Assembly: GCA_026129335.1 (NCBI GenBank)
Contig: JAHCIH010000002.1
Span: 1-64,000 of the forward strand
Origin: Anaerolineales bacterium
Lineage (GTDB): Bacteria; Chloroflexota; Anaerolineae; Anaerolineales; UBA11579
Reading direction: 5' to 3'
Length of the DNA stretch: 64,000 nucleotides
The notes beneath the pieces were generated by a model that was given only the letters and a program-made list of their open reading frames with translations, was not told the origin of the DNA and made no database searches. Of the stretch, positions 24,875 to 33,821 are shown one piece after another (the first letter of the stretch is position 1; each line of letters begins with the position of its first letter). Position numbers and translations under genes: made by a program.

Positions 24875-26988
24875 TCCAACCGCCCCGTGCGGGCAATGGG
24901 CAGGGTGAAGGCGAAGCGCGCCCCTTTGCCCGGCTCACTGTCCACCCAAATACGTCCGCCGTGACCCTCCACGGCGAGTTTGCAATAAGCCAGGCCCAAA
25001 CCCAAACCATGAGTTTTGCCGGCCGAACCGGGCGTGGCTTGCACCCGGGCGAATTTGTCAAAAATGCGGTTTTGCTCGGCCTTGGGAATGCCGCGCCCAT
25101 TGTCCTGCACCCACAGTTCCACGAACTCGCCGCTGCGTTTGGCCCCCACAGTGACCTCGGTGCCTTCTTTCGAATAGCGGATGGCGTTTTCCAGCAAGTT
25201 GATCAGCACGCGGCGCATCATCTCGGCGTCGGCCATTACGCGCGGCAGGCCTTTGACCACCGCGGCATCCAGGGTCATGTTCTTGCTTTGCGCGCCCAGG
25301 GCCACAGCTTCCAGCGCAGCCTGCACCAGGTTGGCAGCGGAGGTGGGCTCCGGCTCGCCGAGCTGCTGGCCCGATTCCATGCGCGAGGTATCCAGCAGCG
25401 AATTAATCAGGCGTTGGATGCGCTCGGTGGAGCGCATGGCGATGTCCAATACCGAGCGCATGGTCGGGTCCGGGTCGGAGGGCAGCATCATCTCGAGCAC
25501 GTCGAGGCCGGAGACCACATTGGCCAGCGGCGAGCGCAGGTCGTGGTAAATCATCGAAGCCAGGTCTTCGCGCAGCGTGTCCAAATTCTTGCGCTCGGTG
25601 ATGTCGCGCAAAATCCACTGCAGCTGCACCGCTCCATCCACTTCAATGCGGCGCACGTGCACATCCACATAGCTGTCTTCGCCGTTTTCGCCGCGCAGCA
25701 CCGATTCGTAGGAAATGGTGCGGTCTTCCTTGAGGTTGGAGAGGTCCTTGCCCAGCGCCTTGTGGTCCGCCTGGTGGAAGTGATGCACGTTCATCTTCTG
25801 CAGGGCAGTCTTGTCGAACCCCAAAAGCAGGTGCGCCTGGCGGTTGGCCTCGACAATGTTGCCTTCCAGGTCGCTAATCAGGATGGGGTCGATGCTGTCT
25901 TCAAAGAGCTCCAGGTAGCGGCCGCGCGCACCCTCCATTTGTGCGAAGAGCTGGGCGTGCTCGATGGCGGTGCCGGCCAGGTTGCCGATGCCCTGCAGCA
26001 CCGAGAGGTCGCTGCTGTCGAAGACGCCGCTGGTGGGGTTGAACGCTTGCAGCACGCCGATGACCTTCTTTTGAGCGCGGATGGGCGCGGTGGCGGCCGC
26101 CCGGGTGGTGAAGCCGGTAATCTCGTCGGTCTTTTTGTAGAAGCGCGGGTCGGCTTGAGCATCCGCTACCAGCACGGCCTCATCATGCTTGACGGCCCAA
26201 CCGGCCAGACCCTGGCCCATTTCGATACGCAGGCCACCCAGGGCCTTGCCCAGTTTGCCGGTACCGGCGCGGAACACCAGGGATTTGCTGTCCGCCTCCA
26301 CCAAAGCCAAGACCACGGCCTCCACTTCCAAAGCCGTGGTGGTCTGCTCCAGGATGGTTTGCAGCAGCTGTTCCAACTGCAAGCTGCCGCCTATGGCCTG
26401 GGCGCTCTCCGCAATCGCGGTCATGATCGCAGCGCGGCGCTGGCTTTCGGCATAATAACGGGCGTTGAGTACCGCAAAACCGGCCTGGTCGGCGATGGCC
26501 TGCACCAGGTTGAGGTGTTCGGCATTGAAGAAGCCGGGCTCCGGGTGGGTGAGGGTCATCACGCCGACCAGCTTGTCGCGCACAGCCAGCGGCGCGCTGA
26601 CCACGGACTTGGGGCCAGCCTTGGCTTGCTGGCCCTGGTTGGCGGGCTGCCAGCGTTCATCCTGGCTGGTATCCGGGATCAGCGCCGCCTTGCGTTTGGA
26701 GACCACCCAGCCCGCCAGGCCGCTCTCGAGCGTGAAGCGCAGCTGGCCGGTGGTTTCCTGAATGACCTTGTCCTTGACGACAATGATGGAATCGACCGGG
26801 TCGCTCTGGTCATCCAGCACAATCAGGCTGCCGCTCTCGGCATTCACATTTTGGAGGGAAAGTTTGAGCACCCGCTCCAAAATCACCCGCAAATCCAGTG
26901 CGGAAGCCAGCTCGCGGCTGACATGGTAGAGCAGGTCGAGGGAGGCCTGGCTGCGGCCTCCTTCTTTGGCGGGTTTGGGCAGCGTCAT
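24871..26988 (-). CDS. GAF-GAF-PAS sensor histidine kinase
   Basis: A 705-residue cytoplasmic sensor kinase without membrane segments. Two GAF domains lie at about 25-170 and 190-335 (ESGSLIVLDDQSDPVDSI; GLAGWAVKHDEAVLVADA), a PAS domain at ~345-465 (YLELFEDSIDPILISDLEGNI cut short here), then HisKA with the phospho-acceptor His near residue 485 (MIYHDLRSPLANV). The HATPase_c follows with the N box (NLLENAIRYSKEG), the G1 box (QDNGRGIPK) and the G2 box (HGLGLGLAY). No response regulator gene is adjacent, so the partner is unknown. A TATACT box lies at 27027-27032. It leads the kinase/MBL/nth unit and is downstream of holB. Confidence 0.88.
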   Translation of the reverse strand: MTLPKPAKEGGRSQASLDLLYHVSRELASALDLRVILERVLKLSLQNVNAESGSLIVLDDQSDPVDSIIVVKDKVIQETTGQLRFTLESGLAGWVVSKRKAALIPDTSQDERWQPANQGQQAKAGPKSVVSAPLAVRDKLVGVMTLTHPEPGFFNAEHLNLVQAIADQAGFAVLNARYYAESQRRAAIMTAIAESAQAIGGSLQLEQLLQTILEQTTTALEVEAVVLALVEADSKSLVFRAGTGKLGKALGGLRIEMGQGLAGWAVKHDEAVLVADAQADPRFYKKTDEITGFTTRAAATAPIRAQKKVIGVLQAFNPTSGVFDSSDLSVLQGIGNLAGTAIEHAQLFAQMEGARGRYLELFEDSIDPILISDLEGNIVEANRQAHLLLGFDKTALQKMNVHHFHQADHKALGKDLSNLKEDRTISYESVLRGENGEDSYVDVHVRRIEVDGAVQLQWILRDITERKNLDTLREDLASMIYHDLRSPLANVVSGLDVLEMMLPSDPDPTMRSVLDIAMRSTERIQRLINSLLDTSRMESGQQLGEPEPTSAANLVQAALEAVALGAQSKNMTLDAAVVKGLPRVMADAEMMRRVLINLLENAIRYSKEGTEVTVGAKRSGEFVELWVQDNGRGIPKAEQNRIFDKFARVQATPGSAGKTHGLGLGLAYCKLAVEGHGGRIWVDSEPGKGARFAFTLPIARTGRLE

Positions 26989-27072
26989 GTTAATACAAAA
27001 ATTGCGCGGTCTCCCTGCGCTGAACCAGTATAGCATAGCGGCCCCGCGCGGGCTTGCCGTGGCGCTTGACAA

Positions 27073-28071
27073 TCAGTTGGGCATGCCCTCAGGCAAGCCC
27101 AACAGCAGCACCTCCATGGCCAGCCGGGCATTGACGTTGGTTTCCAGCTGTTCCAGCGTGCTCTCCAGCCTTTGCACCCAGCCGTGGATGGCTTCCAGGC
27201 CGAATTTCTGGGCCAAATCGTCCAACTGGGCTTCGCGGTCGGGGTTGGCCAGGGTCGCCGAAGAGCCGCCGGCGCGCAAAAGCGCATCCCGCCAGAAGGA
27301 GAGCCAGACCAGCAGCAGTTCGCGCAGGCTGGCGCGGTCTTTGCTCGCCTGCTCGGCGAAGGCGAAGCGCTGCACGCGGTTGGCGGCCAGCAGGCGTTCG
27401 CAGGCGTCCAGCCATTCCGCGCGGCGTTCCAGCAGCTCGGGCTGCTCCTGCCAGCGCAGGGCCAACCCGGGGCGCCCGCCGCTGAGGCTGGCCAGCAGGT
27501 TGGCCTGGCCTGGCTCCACGCCGCGGTGGGCCAGGCCGGCGGCCAGCACGTCGGCGGCCACGGGACGCAGGCGCAGCAGTTCACAGCGCGAAACGATGGT
27601 GGGCGGCAGGCGGTCTTCGTCTGCCGCGGTCAGGAAGATAACCGTGCGCTGGTTGGGCTCCTCCAGCGTTTTGAGCAAGGCGTTGGCGGCCTGTACGCTG
27701 GCGTCTTCGAAGTTGAGCGCCACGGCCACCTGCATGCGGGCTTCGAGCGGGGCGCGGGAAAGCTCGCGGCGCAGCTCACGGATCGCGTCGATGCGCAGGT
27801 CGCGGTCGCCTTCGGCGCGGGCGACCACCAGCAGGTCGGGGTGCTCGCCGCGGGCAAAACCGCGGCAGGCGCGGCATTCACCGCAGAACTCGCCAGGCGC
27901 CGGCGGCGCCTCGCAGTTCAACGCCTGGGCGGCGCGCAGCGCCAGCGTCCGCCGCCCGATGCCGGGCGACCCGGTGAGCAGGTAAGCCTGGCGCAGCTGC
28001 CCGGCGGCGATTTGCGTCTTGAGCAGCTGCACGGCCCATTCGTGGCCGATAAGGTTCCAGTTGGCGTCCAT
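27073..28071 (-). CDS. holB: DNA polymerase III delta' subunit
   Basis: A 332-residue AAA+ clamp-loader subunit that helps place the sliding clamp during replication. It has the four-Cys zinc module (NCEAPPAPGEFCGECRACRGF), DAIRELRRELSRAP, the SANALLKTLEEP-type segment (AANALLKTLEEPN), sensor 1 (FLTAADEDRLPPTIVSRC) and the C-terminal collar domain. The P-loop reads GSPGIGRRTLA, with Arg where the ATP-binding Lys belongs, as expected for a delta' that does not hydrolyse ATP. The start directly follows the stop of the lipoprotein gene (TAGATG), so they are co-transcribed. Confidence 0.88.
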   Translation of the reverse strand: MDANWNLIGHEWAVQLLKTQIAAGQLRQAYLLTGSPGIGRRTLALRAAQALNCEAPPAPGEFCGECRACRGFARGEHPDLLVVARAEGDRDLRIDAIRELRRELSRAPLEARMQVAVALNFEDASVQAANALLKTLEEPNQRTVIFLTAADEDRLPPTIVSRCELLRLRPVAADVLAAGLAHRGVEPGQANLLASLSGGRPGLALRWQEQPELLERRAEWLDACERLLAANRVQRFAFAEQASKDRASLRELLLVWLSFWRDALLRAGGSSATLANPDREAQLDDLAQKFGLEAIHGWVQRLESTLEQLETNVNARLAMEVLLLGLPEGMPN

Positions 28072-28623
28072 CTAGGGTTCCGAGAAGTTGATGCGGTCGT
28101 TGTGGAAGATGAGTTGGTGTTTGTCGCCGTTGGTGATGCGAAACGAACCGTTCAAGGGGCCGGTCTTCCCAATCCAGGCGCGGTAGGTGTAAGCGTCCAC
28201 CGGTATGATCACGGTGAAGCTCTTGGTGAAGGTGAATTCGCGCTGCACCGGCGAGAGGATGACCAGGCGCACTTCCTCGCTGGTCTGGTTGTTCAGCACC
28301 AGTGGTGCATTGCCGTCGTTCTTGTCGGCTTGGGCAGTGGCGAAGTCACTGGGGTTCATGTAGCCGAACGGCGTCGCCGTGAAGGCGGGCGTGGGCGACA
28401 GGGTGGCAGTTTCTGTGGGCGTTTCGCTGGGAACGACAACAGTAGGTGAAGGCTGGGGCGTATCACTGGGCGCAGTGGTCTCTGTAGGCAGCGCTGCCTG
28501 GGTCTCCAGCCAACCGGCGGCCAGCGCCTGGGCGCTGCCCTGCACCTCGGCCTGGCTCGGGCCAGCCGGGGCGCAGGCGGAGAGCAGAAGCGCCAAAGAC
28601 AATAACAGGGCGGCGGTTTTCAC
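28072..28623 (-). CDS. Small secreted lipoprotein with Thr/Pro-rich linker
   Basis: A 183-residue protein. The signal peptide ends with lipobox LLLSAC (Cys near residue 17). A ~45-residue low-complexity linker rich in P, T, S and E is typical of Anaerolineae lipoproteins. A C-terminal domain of ~100 residues follows (NAPLVLNNQTSEEVRLVIL, TVIIPVDAYTYRAWIG, NGDKHQLIFHNDRI) that looks like an all-beta fold. I do not recognise a family. The start is GTG, with TACAAT 6 nt upstream (leaderless layout). It is directly followed by holB, which is probably only co-transcription. Confidence 0.7.
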   Translation of the reverse strand: MKTAALLLSLALLLSACAPAGPSQAEVQGSAQALAAGWLETQAALPTETTAPSDTPQPSPTVVVPSETPTETATLSPTPAFTATPFGYMNPSDFATAQADKNDGNAPLVLNNQTSEEVRLVILSPVQREFTFTKSFTVIIPVDAYTYRAWIGKTGPLNGSFRITNGDKHQLIFHNDRINFSEP

Positions 28624-28681
28624 GGTGTGATTGTACCTACATACAGCTACTCAGCCTCCCAGGAGGCCAAGCTGCATACAG

Positions 28682-28687
28682 TACAAT
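28682..28687 (+). promoter_or_regulatory. -10 box (TACAAT) directly before pcrA
   Basis: TACAAT ends 8 nt before the chosen ATG (28696). It supports that start over the in-frame upstream codons, which would lie before the transcription start. Confidence 0.45.
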
Positions 28688-28695
28688 CTGCCCAT

Positions 28696-30891
28696 ATGCT
28701 CGATCTTTCCGCCGGACTCAACCCCCAGCAGCAGCAAGCGCTCACCGCCGGCCTGGGGCCGGTGCTGGTGCTGGCCGGCCCTGGCTCCGGCAAGACCCGC
28801 GTGCTGACCCATCGCATCGCCTACCTCATCCGCGAGCTGGGCGTGCCCCCTTATCACATCCTCGCGGTGACCTTCACCAACAAGGCCGCCCGCGAGATGG
28901 CCGAGCGTGTGGAAAAAGTGCTCGGCGAGCGGCCGCGCGGCCTCAGCCTGGGCACCTTCCACTCCATTTGCGCCCGCCTGCTGCGCACCGAGGCGGCCGC
29001 CCTGCCCTTCAACGAGAATTTCGTCATCTACGACAGCGACGATCAGCAAGGCCTGGTGCGCAACGCGCTCAAAGAGCTGAACATCGACCCCAAGATGCAC
29101 AGTCCGCACAGTGTGCACAACCGCATCTCGCAAGCCAAGAACGAACTGCAGCTCCCTGAAGATCTGCCGATCAACAACTACCGCGACGAAGTCGTCTCGC
29201 GGGTCTACCAGCGCTACCAGCAGATGCTGCTGGCCGCCAACGCGCTGGACTTCGACGACCTGCTGCTGTGGACCGCGCGGCTGCTGGAAGACAACGTCGA
29301 GGTGCGCAGCAAATACGCCCAGCGCTTCCAGCATGTGCTGGTGGACGAATTCCAGGACACCAACCAGGCGCAGTATTCGCTGCTCAAGCACCTGGCTTCC
29401 TTCCATAACAACATCTACGTGGTCGGCGACACCGACCAGTCCATCTACCGCTGGCGCGGGGCGGACTATCGCAACGTGCTGCGCTTCGAGAAGGATTACC
29501 CCGACGCGCAGGTCATCCTGCTGGAGCAGAACTATCGCTCCACGCAGCGGATTCTGGACGCGGCGATGGCGGTGATCGACCGCAACCCGCACCGCACGCG
29601 CAAGCAGCTGTTCAGCGACCGCGGGGCGGGCGAAAAAATCCAGGTGCACATGACGCTGAACGAGCAGGAAGCCGGCCGCCACATCGTGGAGCAAATCGCC
29701 ACTGCCATCGCCCAGGGCCAGGCCCGCCCCGGCGACTTCGCCATCATGTACCGGGTCAACGCCCAGTCGCGCCTGCTGGAAGAAGCTTTTTTGCACGCCA
29801 ACCTGCCCTACAAGCTGGTCGGTGCGCAGCGCTTCTACGGCCGCCGTGAGGTCAAGGATGTGCTCTGCTACCTGCGCCTGGCCTTCAACCCCGACGACGA
29901 GGCCAGCCTGAACCGCGTGATCAACGTGCCGCCGCGGCGCATTGGCCTCAAGTCGCAGGCTGCGCTGCGCAACCTGGCCATCCAACAGAAGACCACCCCC
30001 GGCCGGCTGCTGATGCGCCTGGGCGCCGACCCGCAAGATGCCCTGTTCACCCCCATCCCCAACCTCGCCCGCGGGGCGATGGCGCCGCTGGGGGCACGGC
30101 TGGCGACCTGGACGACGCTGGCCGCCGAAGCCGAGCCGATGAAGCTGATGGACCGCATCCTGGCCGACATTGACTACCACGGCTACCTGCTGGCCGACGC
30201 CGGCGAGGAGGAGGGTGAGGACCGCTGGGACAACGTGCAGGAGCTGCGCCGCCTGGCGGCGGAGTACGGCGGCCGCACGATCGCCGATTTCCTCGAGAAC
30301 ATCGCCCTGGTCTCCGACCAGGACACCATCGACGAGACCGCCGAGGTGCCCACCCTGCTCACCCTGCACGCTGCCAAGGGCCTGGAGTTCCCCGTGGTGT
30401 TCATCGCCGGGCTGGACGACGGCATGCTGCCCCACTCGCGCTCCTTCGACGACCCGGAGGAGATGGCCGAGGAGCGCCGCCTGTTCTACGTGGGTATCAC
30501 CCGGGCGCGCGACCGCCTGGTGCTGGTGCACAACGCCTATCGCAACAGCTTCGGCTACTCCGAGGCGGTGGAGCCGTCCCGCTTTCTGGACGATTTGCCC
30601 GCCGAGCTGGTGGAAGGCGGCAACCGAGCGCGGCAGGAGCACGCTTTCCGCCCCGATCGCTGGGAACGCCCTAGCGACCGCGGTGCGACCATCCTGCAGC
30701 CCCAATACCGCCCGGGGATGAACGTGCGCCACGCCACCTGGGGTGAAGGCATGGTGTTGAACAGCCGCATCCAGGACGACGACGAAGTGGTCGACATCTT
30801 CTTCCAGGGTGTCGGGCTAAAAAAGGTGCTGGCTGCTTTCGCCAACCTGGAAACCGTGGACGGCGAACCCGCCGACAAATCCGAGGACTGA
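28696..30891 (+). CDS. pcrA: ATP-dependent DNA helicase, UvrD/PcrA family
   Basis: A 731-residue superfamily 1A 3'-5' helicase acting in nucleotide-excision repair, replication restart and recombination control. The helicase motifs are in order: LNPQQQQAL (Q motif), AGPGSGKTRVLTHR (I), VTFTNKAAREM (Ia), VDEFQDTNQAQY (II), GDTDQSIYRWRGAD (III), LEQNYRSTQRIL (IV), LTLHAAKGLEFPVVFIAGL (V) and LFYVGITRARDRL (VI). The C-terminal tail has the HATWGEGMV tudor-like segment that binds RNA polymerase in PcrA. The length is normal. The downstream galE starts 4 nt after the stop. Confidence 0.95.
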   Translation: MLDLSAGLNPQQQQALTAGLGPVLVLAGPGSGKTRVLTHRIAYLIRELGVPPYHILAVTFTNKAAREMAERVEKVLGERPRGLSLGTFHSICARLLRTEAAALPFNENFVIYDSDDQQGLVRNALKELNIDPKMHSPHSVHNRISQAKNELQLPEDLPINNYRDEVVSRVYQRYQQMLLAANALDFDDLLLWTARLLEDNVEVRSKYAQRFQHVLVDEFQDTNQAQYSLLKHLASFHNNIYVVGDTDQSIYRWRGADYRNVLRFEKDYPDAQVILLEQNYRSTQRILDAAMAVIDRNPHRTRKQLFSDRGAGEKIQVHMTLNEQEAGRHIVEQIATAIAQGQARPGDFAIMYRVNAQSRLLEEAFLHANLPYKLVGAQRFYGRREVKDVLCYLRLAFNPDDEASLNRVINVPPRRIGLKSQAALRNLAIQQKTTPGRLLMRLGADPQDALFTPIPNLARGAMAPLGARLATWTTLAAEAEPMKLMDRILADIDYHGYLLADAGEEEGEDRWDNVQELRRLAAEYGGRTIADFLENIALVSDQDTIDETAEVPTLLTLHAAKGLEFPVVFIAGLDDGMLPHSRSFDDPEEMAEERRLFYVGITRARDRLVLVHNAYRNSFGYSEAVEPSRFLDDLPAELVEGGNRARQEHAFRPDRWERPSDRGATILQPQYRPGMNVRHATWGEGMVLNSRIQDDDEVVDIFFQGVGLKKVLAAFANLETVDGEPADKSED

Positions 30892-30895
30892 GCAA

Positions 30896-31872
30896 ATGAA
30901 ATTATTCGTAACCGGGGGAGCAGGCTATATCGGCTCGGCGGTGTCCGCCGAGTTGCTCGCCGGGGGCCACAGCGTGACCGTGTACGACTCGCTGGTCACC
31001 GGGCACCGTGAGGCGGTGCCCGAGGGCGCCGCCTTCGTGCAAGGCGACCTGCTGGACAGCGCCGCTCTGGAGGCGGCGCTGGGCAAGGGCTACGACGCAG
31101 TGCTGCACTTCGCCGCTTTCATCGAGGCCGGCGAGAGCATGCGGGACCCCGGCAAGTATTTCCGCAACAACTTGCAAGGCACCCTGGGCTTGGTGGAGGC
31201 CGCCCACAAAGCGGGCGTAGGCCGCTTTGTGTTCTCGTCCAGCGCGGCGGTCTACCGCACCAGCGACGAACCGCTGAGCGAAGATGCGCCGCTTGGGCCG
31301 GAGAACACCTATGGGCAGACCAAGCTGATCAGTGAACAAATCCTCAACCGCTACCAGCAAATCTACGCCCTGCGCTACGCCGCGCTGCGCTACTTCAACG
31401 CCTGCGGGGCGCTGCCCGGCCGCGGCGAAGCGCACCAGCCGGAAAGCCACCTCATCCCGCTAATCCTGCAAGTCGCCCTGGAGCAGCGCGAGAGCATCTC
31501 GATTTTCGGCAGCGACTACCCCACGCCGGACGGCACCTGCATCCGCGACTACATTCACCTCGCCGACCTGGTATCGGCCCATGTACTGGCCCTGCACGCG
31601 CTCGAAGGCGAGAGCGCCCTGGTCTACAACGTGGGCAGCGGCCAGGGTTATTCGGTGCGCGAGGTGCTGGAGACGGCCCGGCGGGTAACCGGGTTATGGC
31701 CATCCCCGCCGTCGAGGCGCCGCTGGCCGGGCGACCTCGGCGTTTGCTGGTGGCCTCGCCGGCCAAAATCCAGAGCGAGCTGGGCTGGGCGGCGGAACAT
31801 TCCAGCCTGGACGAGATCATCGCCAGCGCCTGGGAGTGGCACCGGGGACGCCCGCAAGGCTACGCGGCGTGA
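30896..31872 (+). pseudogene. galE: UDP-glucose 4-epimerase-like gene with frame disruptions near the 3' end
   Basis: An extended SDR enzyme that interconverts UDP-glucose and UDP-galactose for envelope sugars. The first ~265 codons are intact: FVTGGAGYIGSAV (NAD loop), SSSAAVY, YGQTK (Tyr-x-x-x-Lys) and FNACGALP. After LETARRVTG the frame breaks. The expected tail appears as AIPAVEAP in one frame, RWPGDLGV in another and LVASPAKIQSELGWAAEHSS in the first shifted frame. So there are at least three shifts between about 31694 and 31746. The shifted frame stops at 31870-31872, where a GTGA overlap with the next gene confirms the original end. Without the shift the unbroken frame would run to 32059 through nonsense. 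Sequencing error or true decay are both possible; the lost part is only the C-terminal substrate-binding end. Confidence 0.8.
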
Positions 31873-32288
31873 AAGTCTATTTCGCCTGCGCCATCGTGGG
31901 CGGCCGCGGCGACGAAACCATCTACCAACAGTTGGTGGACGCCCTGCTCGCCGATGGGCACGAAGTGCCCACGGCGATGAACGCCGGGCCGGGCTGGCAG
32001 GTGATGGAAGACTCGCCCGACCCCAACGAGGTCTACCGCCGCGACACGGCCTGGATTGATGACAGCGAGGCGATGGTCGCCGAAGTGAGCACGCCCTCGC
32101 ACGGCGTGGGCTACGAAATCAGCTACGCCCTGGAGCGTGGCAAGCCGGTGCTCTGCCTCTACCAGCGCGAGCGCAAGGTATCCAAGATGCTCAGCGGCAA
32201 CACCATGCCGGGCATCCAGGTCAATGCCTATGCTGATGTGGGGGAAGCGATAGAAATACTGCGCGGATTTTTGGCGGCGCTAGCTTAG
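31869..32288 (+). CDS. Nucleoside 2-deoxyribosyltransferase-like protein
   Basis: A 139-residue protein of the nucleoside 2-deoxyribosyltransferase/DNPH fold. It starts VKVYFACAIVGGRGDE, the family's first strand and loop. DTAWIDDSEAMVAEVSTPSHGVGYEISYALERGKPVLCLY contains the catalytic Glu region (D/E near ISDSD and S-x-G-V-G-Y-E). Family members move deoxyribose between bases or hydrolyse deoxynucleoside monophosphates (DNPH1-like). The S-x-G-V-G-Y-E wording fits DNPH1-type hydrolases that clean abnormal nucleotides. The GTG start overlaps the galE stop (GTGA). Its role beside galE is not clear. Confidence 0.75.
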   Translation: MKVYFACAIVGGRGDETIYQQLVDALLADGHEVPTAMNAGPGWQVMEDSPDPNEVYRRDTAWIDDSEAMVAEVSTPSHGVGYEISYALERGKPVLCLYQRERKVSKMLSGNTMPGIQVNAYADVGEAIEILRGFLAALA

Positions 32289-33053
32289 TCAGCTACGCAG
32301 GTATTGACCGGGGGTTGTCCCCAAGGATTGTTTGAACATCGCCACAAAGGCGCTCACACTTTCGTAACCGCATTCCACCGCGATTGAGGTCACATCCGCG
32401 CCTTCTGCCAGGCGGCATACTGCGTGCTGCAAACGCGCCTGTTGCCGCCAGCGCCCGAAGGTTAGCCCAGTCTCCTTCAAGAACAGGCGCTCGATGGTGC
32501 GTGCGCTGGCGCTGGCCTCTGCAGCCAGGGTAGGCAGCCCGGCAGTTTCGCCAGGCTCACGCCGGACGCGGTCTGCCACTTGGCGGGCGCGCGGGTCTTG
32601 CGGCATGGGCAGTTGCAAGGCCAATTCGGGAGCGGCGGCCAGTTGGGCGATCAACAAAGTGCGCAGGCTGCGTTGCATCTCGTCGGCTTCACGCAATACC
32701 CCAAGGCGGACGATTTCCAGAATTAATTCGCGCAAGAGTGCCTGTACATCCAGCACCCGGATATTCGGCTTCAACGTTAGGGAAAGCTCGGGATTGAGAT
32801 AGACAGTGCGCATCGAGACTTCGCCAATTGTCTGGATGCTGTGCTCCTGGGCCGCCGGCATCCAAAGGCCGCGATGAGGCGGCACGATCCACTGCCGGTC
32901 TTGCGCCTCAACGCGCATCACACCGCGGGCCGCGTAGATGAATTGTGCCCAACCGTGACCGTGCTCTTCAACCTTATAGCCCGGCGGCAACTGAAGAGCC
33001 AAGGTTCTGACTGCAGGTGAACCCACTCTACTGGATTGGCGAAAATTCGACAT
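32289..33053 (-). CDS. AraC-family transcriptional regulator (NimR-like)
   Basis: A 254-residue regulator. An N-terminal cupin-like sensor domain covers about 1-130 (GHGWAQFIYAARGVMRVEAQ, PPHRGLWMPAAQEHSI). The C-terminal double HTH_18 domain covers about 160-254 (LAAEASASARTIERLFLKETG and VTSIAVECGYESVSAFVAMFK, ending SLGTTPGQYLRS). This layout matches NimR/YdiP-type regulators that often control a neighbouring efflux or metabolic gene. A TATACT box lies 8 nt before the ATG. It is divergent to the VOC gene, which it may control; that is inference from position. Confidence 0.85.
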   Translation of the reverse strand: MSNFRQSSRVGSPAVRTLALQLPPGYKVEEHGHGWAQFIYAARGVMRVEAQDRQWIVPPHRGLWMPAAQEHSIQTIGEVSMRTVYLNPELSLTLKPNIRVLDVQALLRELILEIVRLGVLREADEMQRSLRTLLIAQLAAAPELALQLPMPQDPRARQVADRVRREPGETAGLPTLAAEASASARTIERLFLKETGLTFGRWRQQARLQHAVCRLAEGADVTSIAVECGYESVSAFVAMFKQSLGTTPGQYLRS

Positions 33054-33061
33054 TTTCTGGC

Positions 33062-33067
33062 AGTATA
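33062..33067 (-). promoter_or_regulatory. -10 box (TATACT) of the AraC-type regulator
   Basis: TATACT ends 8 nt before the ATG at 33053 (leaderless layout). It is divergent to the VOC gene promoter, whose TAAAAT box is about 35 nt away. Confidence 0.45.
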
Positions 33068-33133
33068 ACGTTACAGTGCAGTCGCTGTGAGGGCTAAAAT
33101 GAAAACATTAGGTGCAGACTAAAGGAGCGCAAC

Positions 33134-33511
33134 ATGCCGAACGACATTTCCCACTTTGCCATCCATGCCGAGGATACCGAGCGAGCCAAGACTTTTTATG
33201 AGACCGCCTTCGGTTGGCAATTTGAAGCCTGGGGGCCGCCAGACTTCTATCGCATCCACACCAGCCCGGGCGCGGTGGGCGGCGCGCTGCAAAAGCGCCA
33301 GCACCCGCTGGAGGGGACCGGCATGCGTGGCTACGAATGCACTATTGCGGTGGAGGACATCCATGCAAGCGCAGCCGCCATCAAGCAGGCCGGCGGCAAG
33401 CTGCTCAGCGAACCGTTCACCATTGAGCGGGTCGGCACGCTATTCCAATTCGAAGACACCGAGGGCAACCTGGCCTGCGCGATGCAGTATCAGCCAGGGG
33501 TGTTGGGTTGA
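33134..33511 (+). CDS. VOC-family (glyoxalase-like) protein
   Basis: A 125-residue vicinal-oxygen-chelate protein. It begins ISHFAIHAEDTERAKTFYETAFGWQF (first beta-alpha-beta unit with a metal-binding His) and ends VGTLFQFEDTEGNLACAMQY, with a Glu in the usual second metal position (EDTEGN). It resembles the 27-kDa antibiotic-resistance/glyoxalase group whose substrates are mostly unknown. A clear AAGGAG lies 7 nt before the ATG. Divergent to the AraC-type regulator, so regulation by that protein is plausible. Confidence 0.82.
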   Translation: MPNDISHFAIHAEDTERAKTFYETAFGWQFEAWGPPDFYRIHTSPGAVGGALQKRQHPLEGTGMRGYECTIAVEDIHASAAAIKQAGGKLLSEPFTIERVGTLFQFEDTEGNLACAMQYQPGVLG

Positions 33512-33512
33512 A

Positions 33513-33812
33513 TTAGCCTGCTTCCAGCGAGCGCACTTCTTTTTGTAAATTCTCACCAAGTGCGTCGCGCTCCACGTCCAAATCATAGTCCATCTGCAAA
33601 CCCAGCCAAAACTGCGGAGAGTTGCCAAAGAACTGCGCCAAGCGTAAAGCCGTATTTGCGGTTATGGCGCGCTTACGCAAAACAATCTCATTGATACGGC
33701 GCGGATGAACGCCAATGCTCAAAGCGAGTTTATTCTGACTCAGCCCCAGCGGCTTAAGAAATTCTTCTTCCAACACTTCGCCGGGATGCACTGGGGCAAG
33801 TTTGTCTGCCAT
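33513..33812 (-). CDS. higA: HigA-family antitoxin
   Basis: A 99-residue HTH_3 antitoxin. It begins LAPVHPGEVLEEEFLKPLGL, the HigA opening, with helix-turn-helix LSQNKLALSIGVHPRRINEIV and the tail FWLGLQMDYDLDVERD. It would bind and neutralise HigB and repress the operon promoter. ATG 33812 follows TAAGGAG by 5 nt; a GTG one codon earlier is less likely. It lies 9 nt after the toxin stop, so toxin-first order as in classical higBA. Confidence 0.9.
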   Translation of the reverse strand: MADKLAPVHPGEVLEEEFLKPLGLSQNKLALSIGVHPRRINEIVLRKRAITANTALRLAQFFGNSPQFWLGLQMDYDLDVERDALGENLQKEVRSLEAG

Positions 33813-33821
33813 CACTGCTCC

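Noticed and set aside
24961..27033. A 690-codon frame antisense to the GAF/PAS kinase
   Set aside because: The sense strand has a complete histidine kinase; the antisense product is low-complexity His/Gln-rich.
28651..30732. A 693-codon frame antisense to pcrA
   Set aside because: Same shadow effect; pcrA is complete with all helicase motifs.
31872..32059. Extended GalE C-terminus read without frameshift
   Set aside because: It would overlap most of the nucleoside deoxyribosyltransferase-like gene, and its composition is Arg/Trp-rich nonsense.
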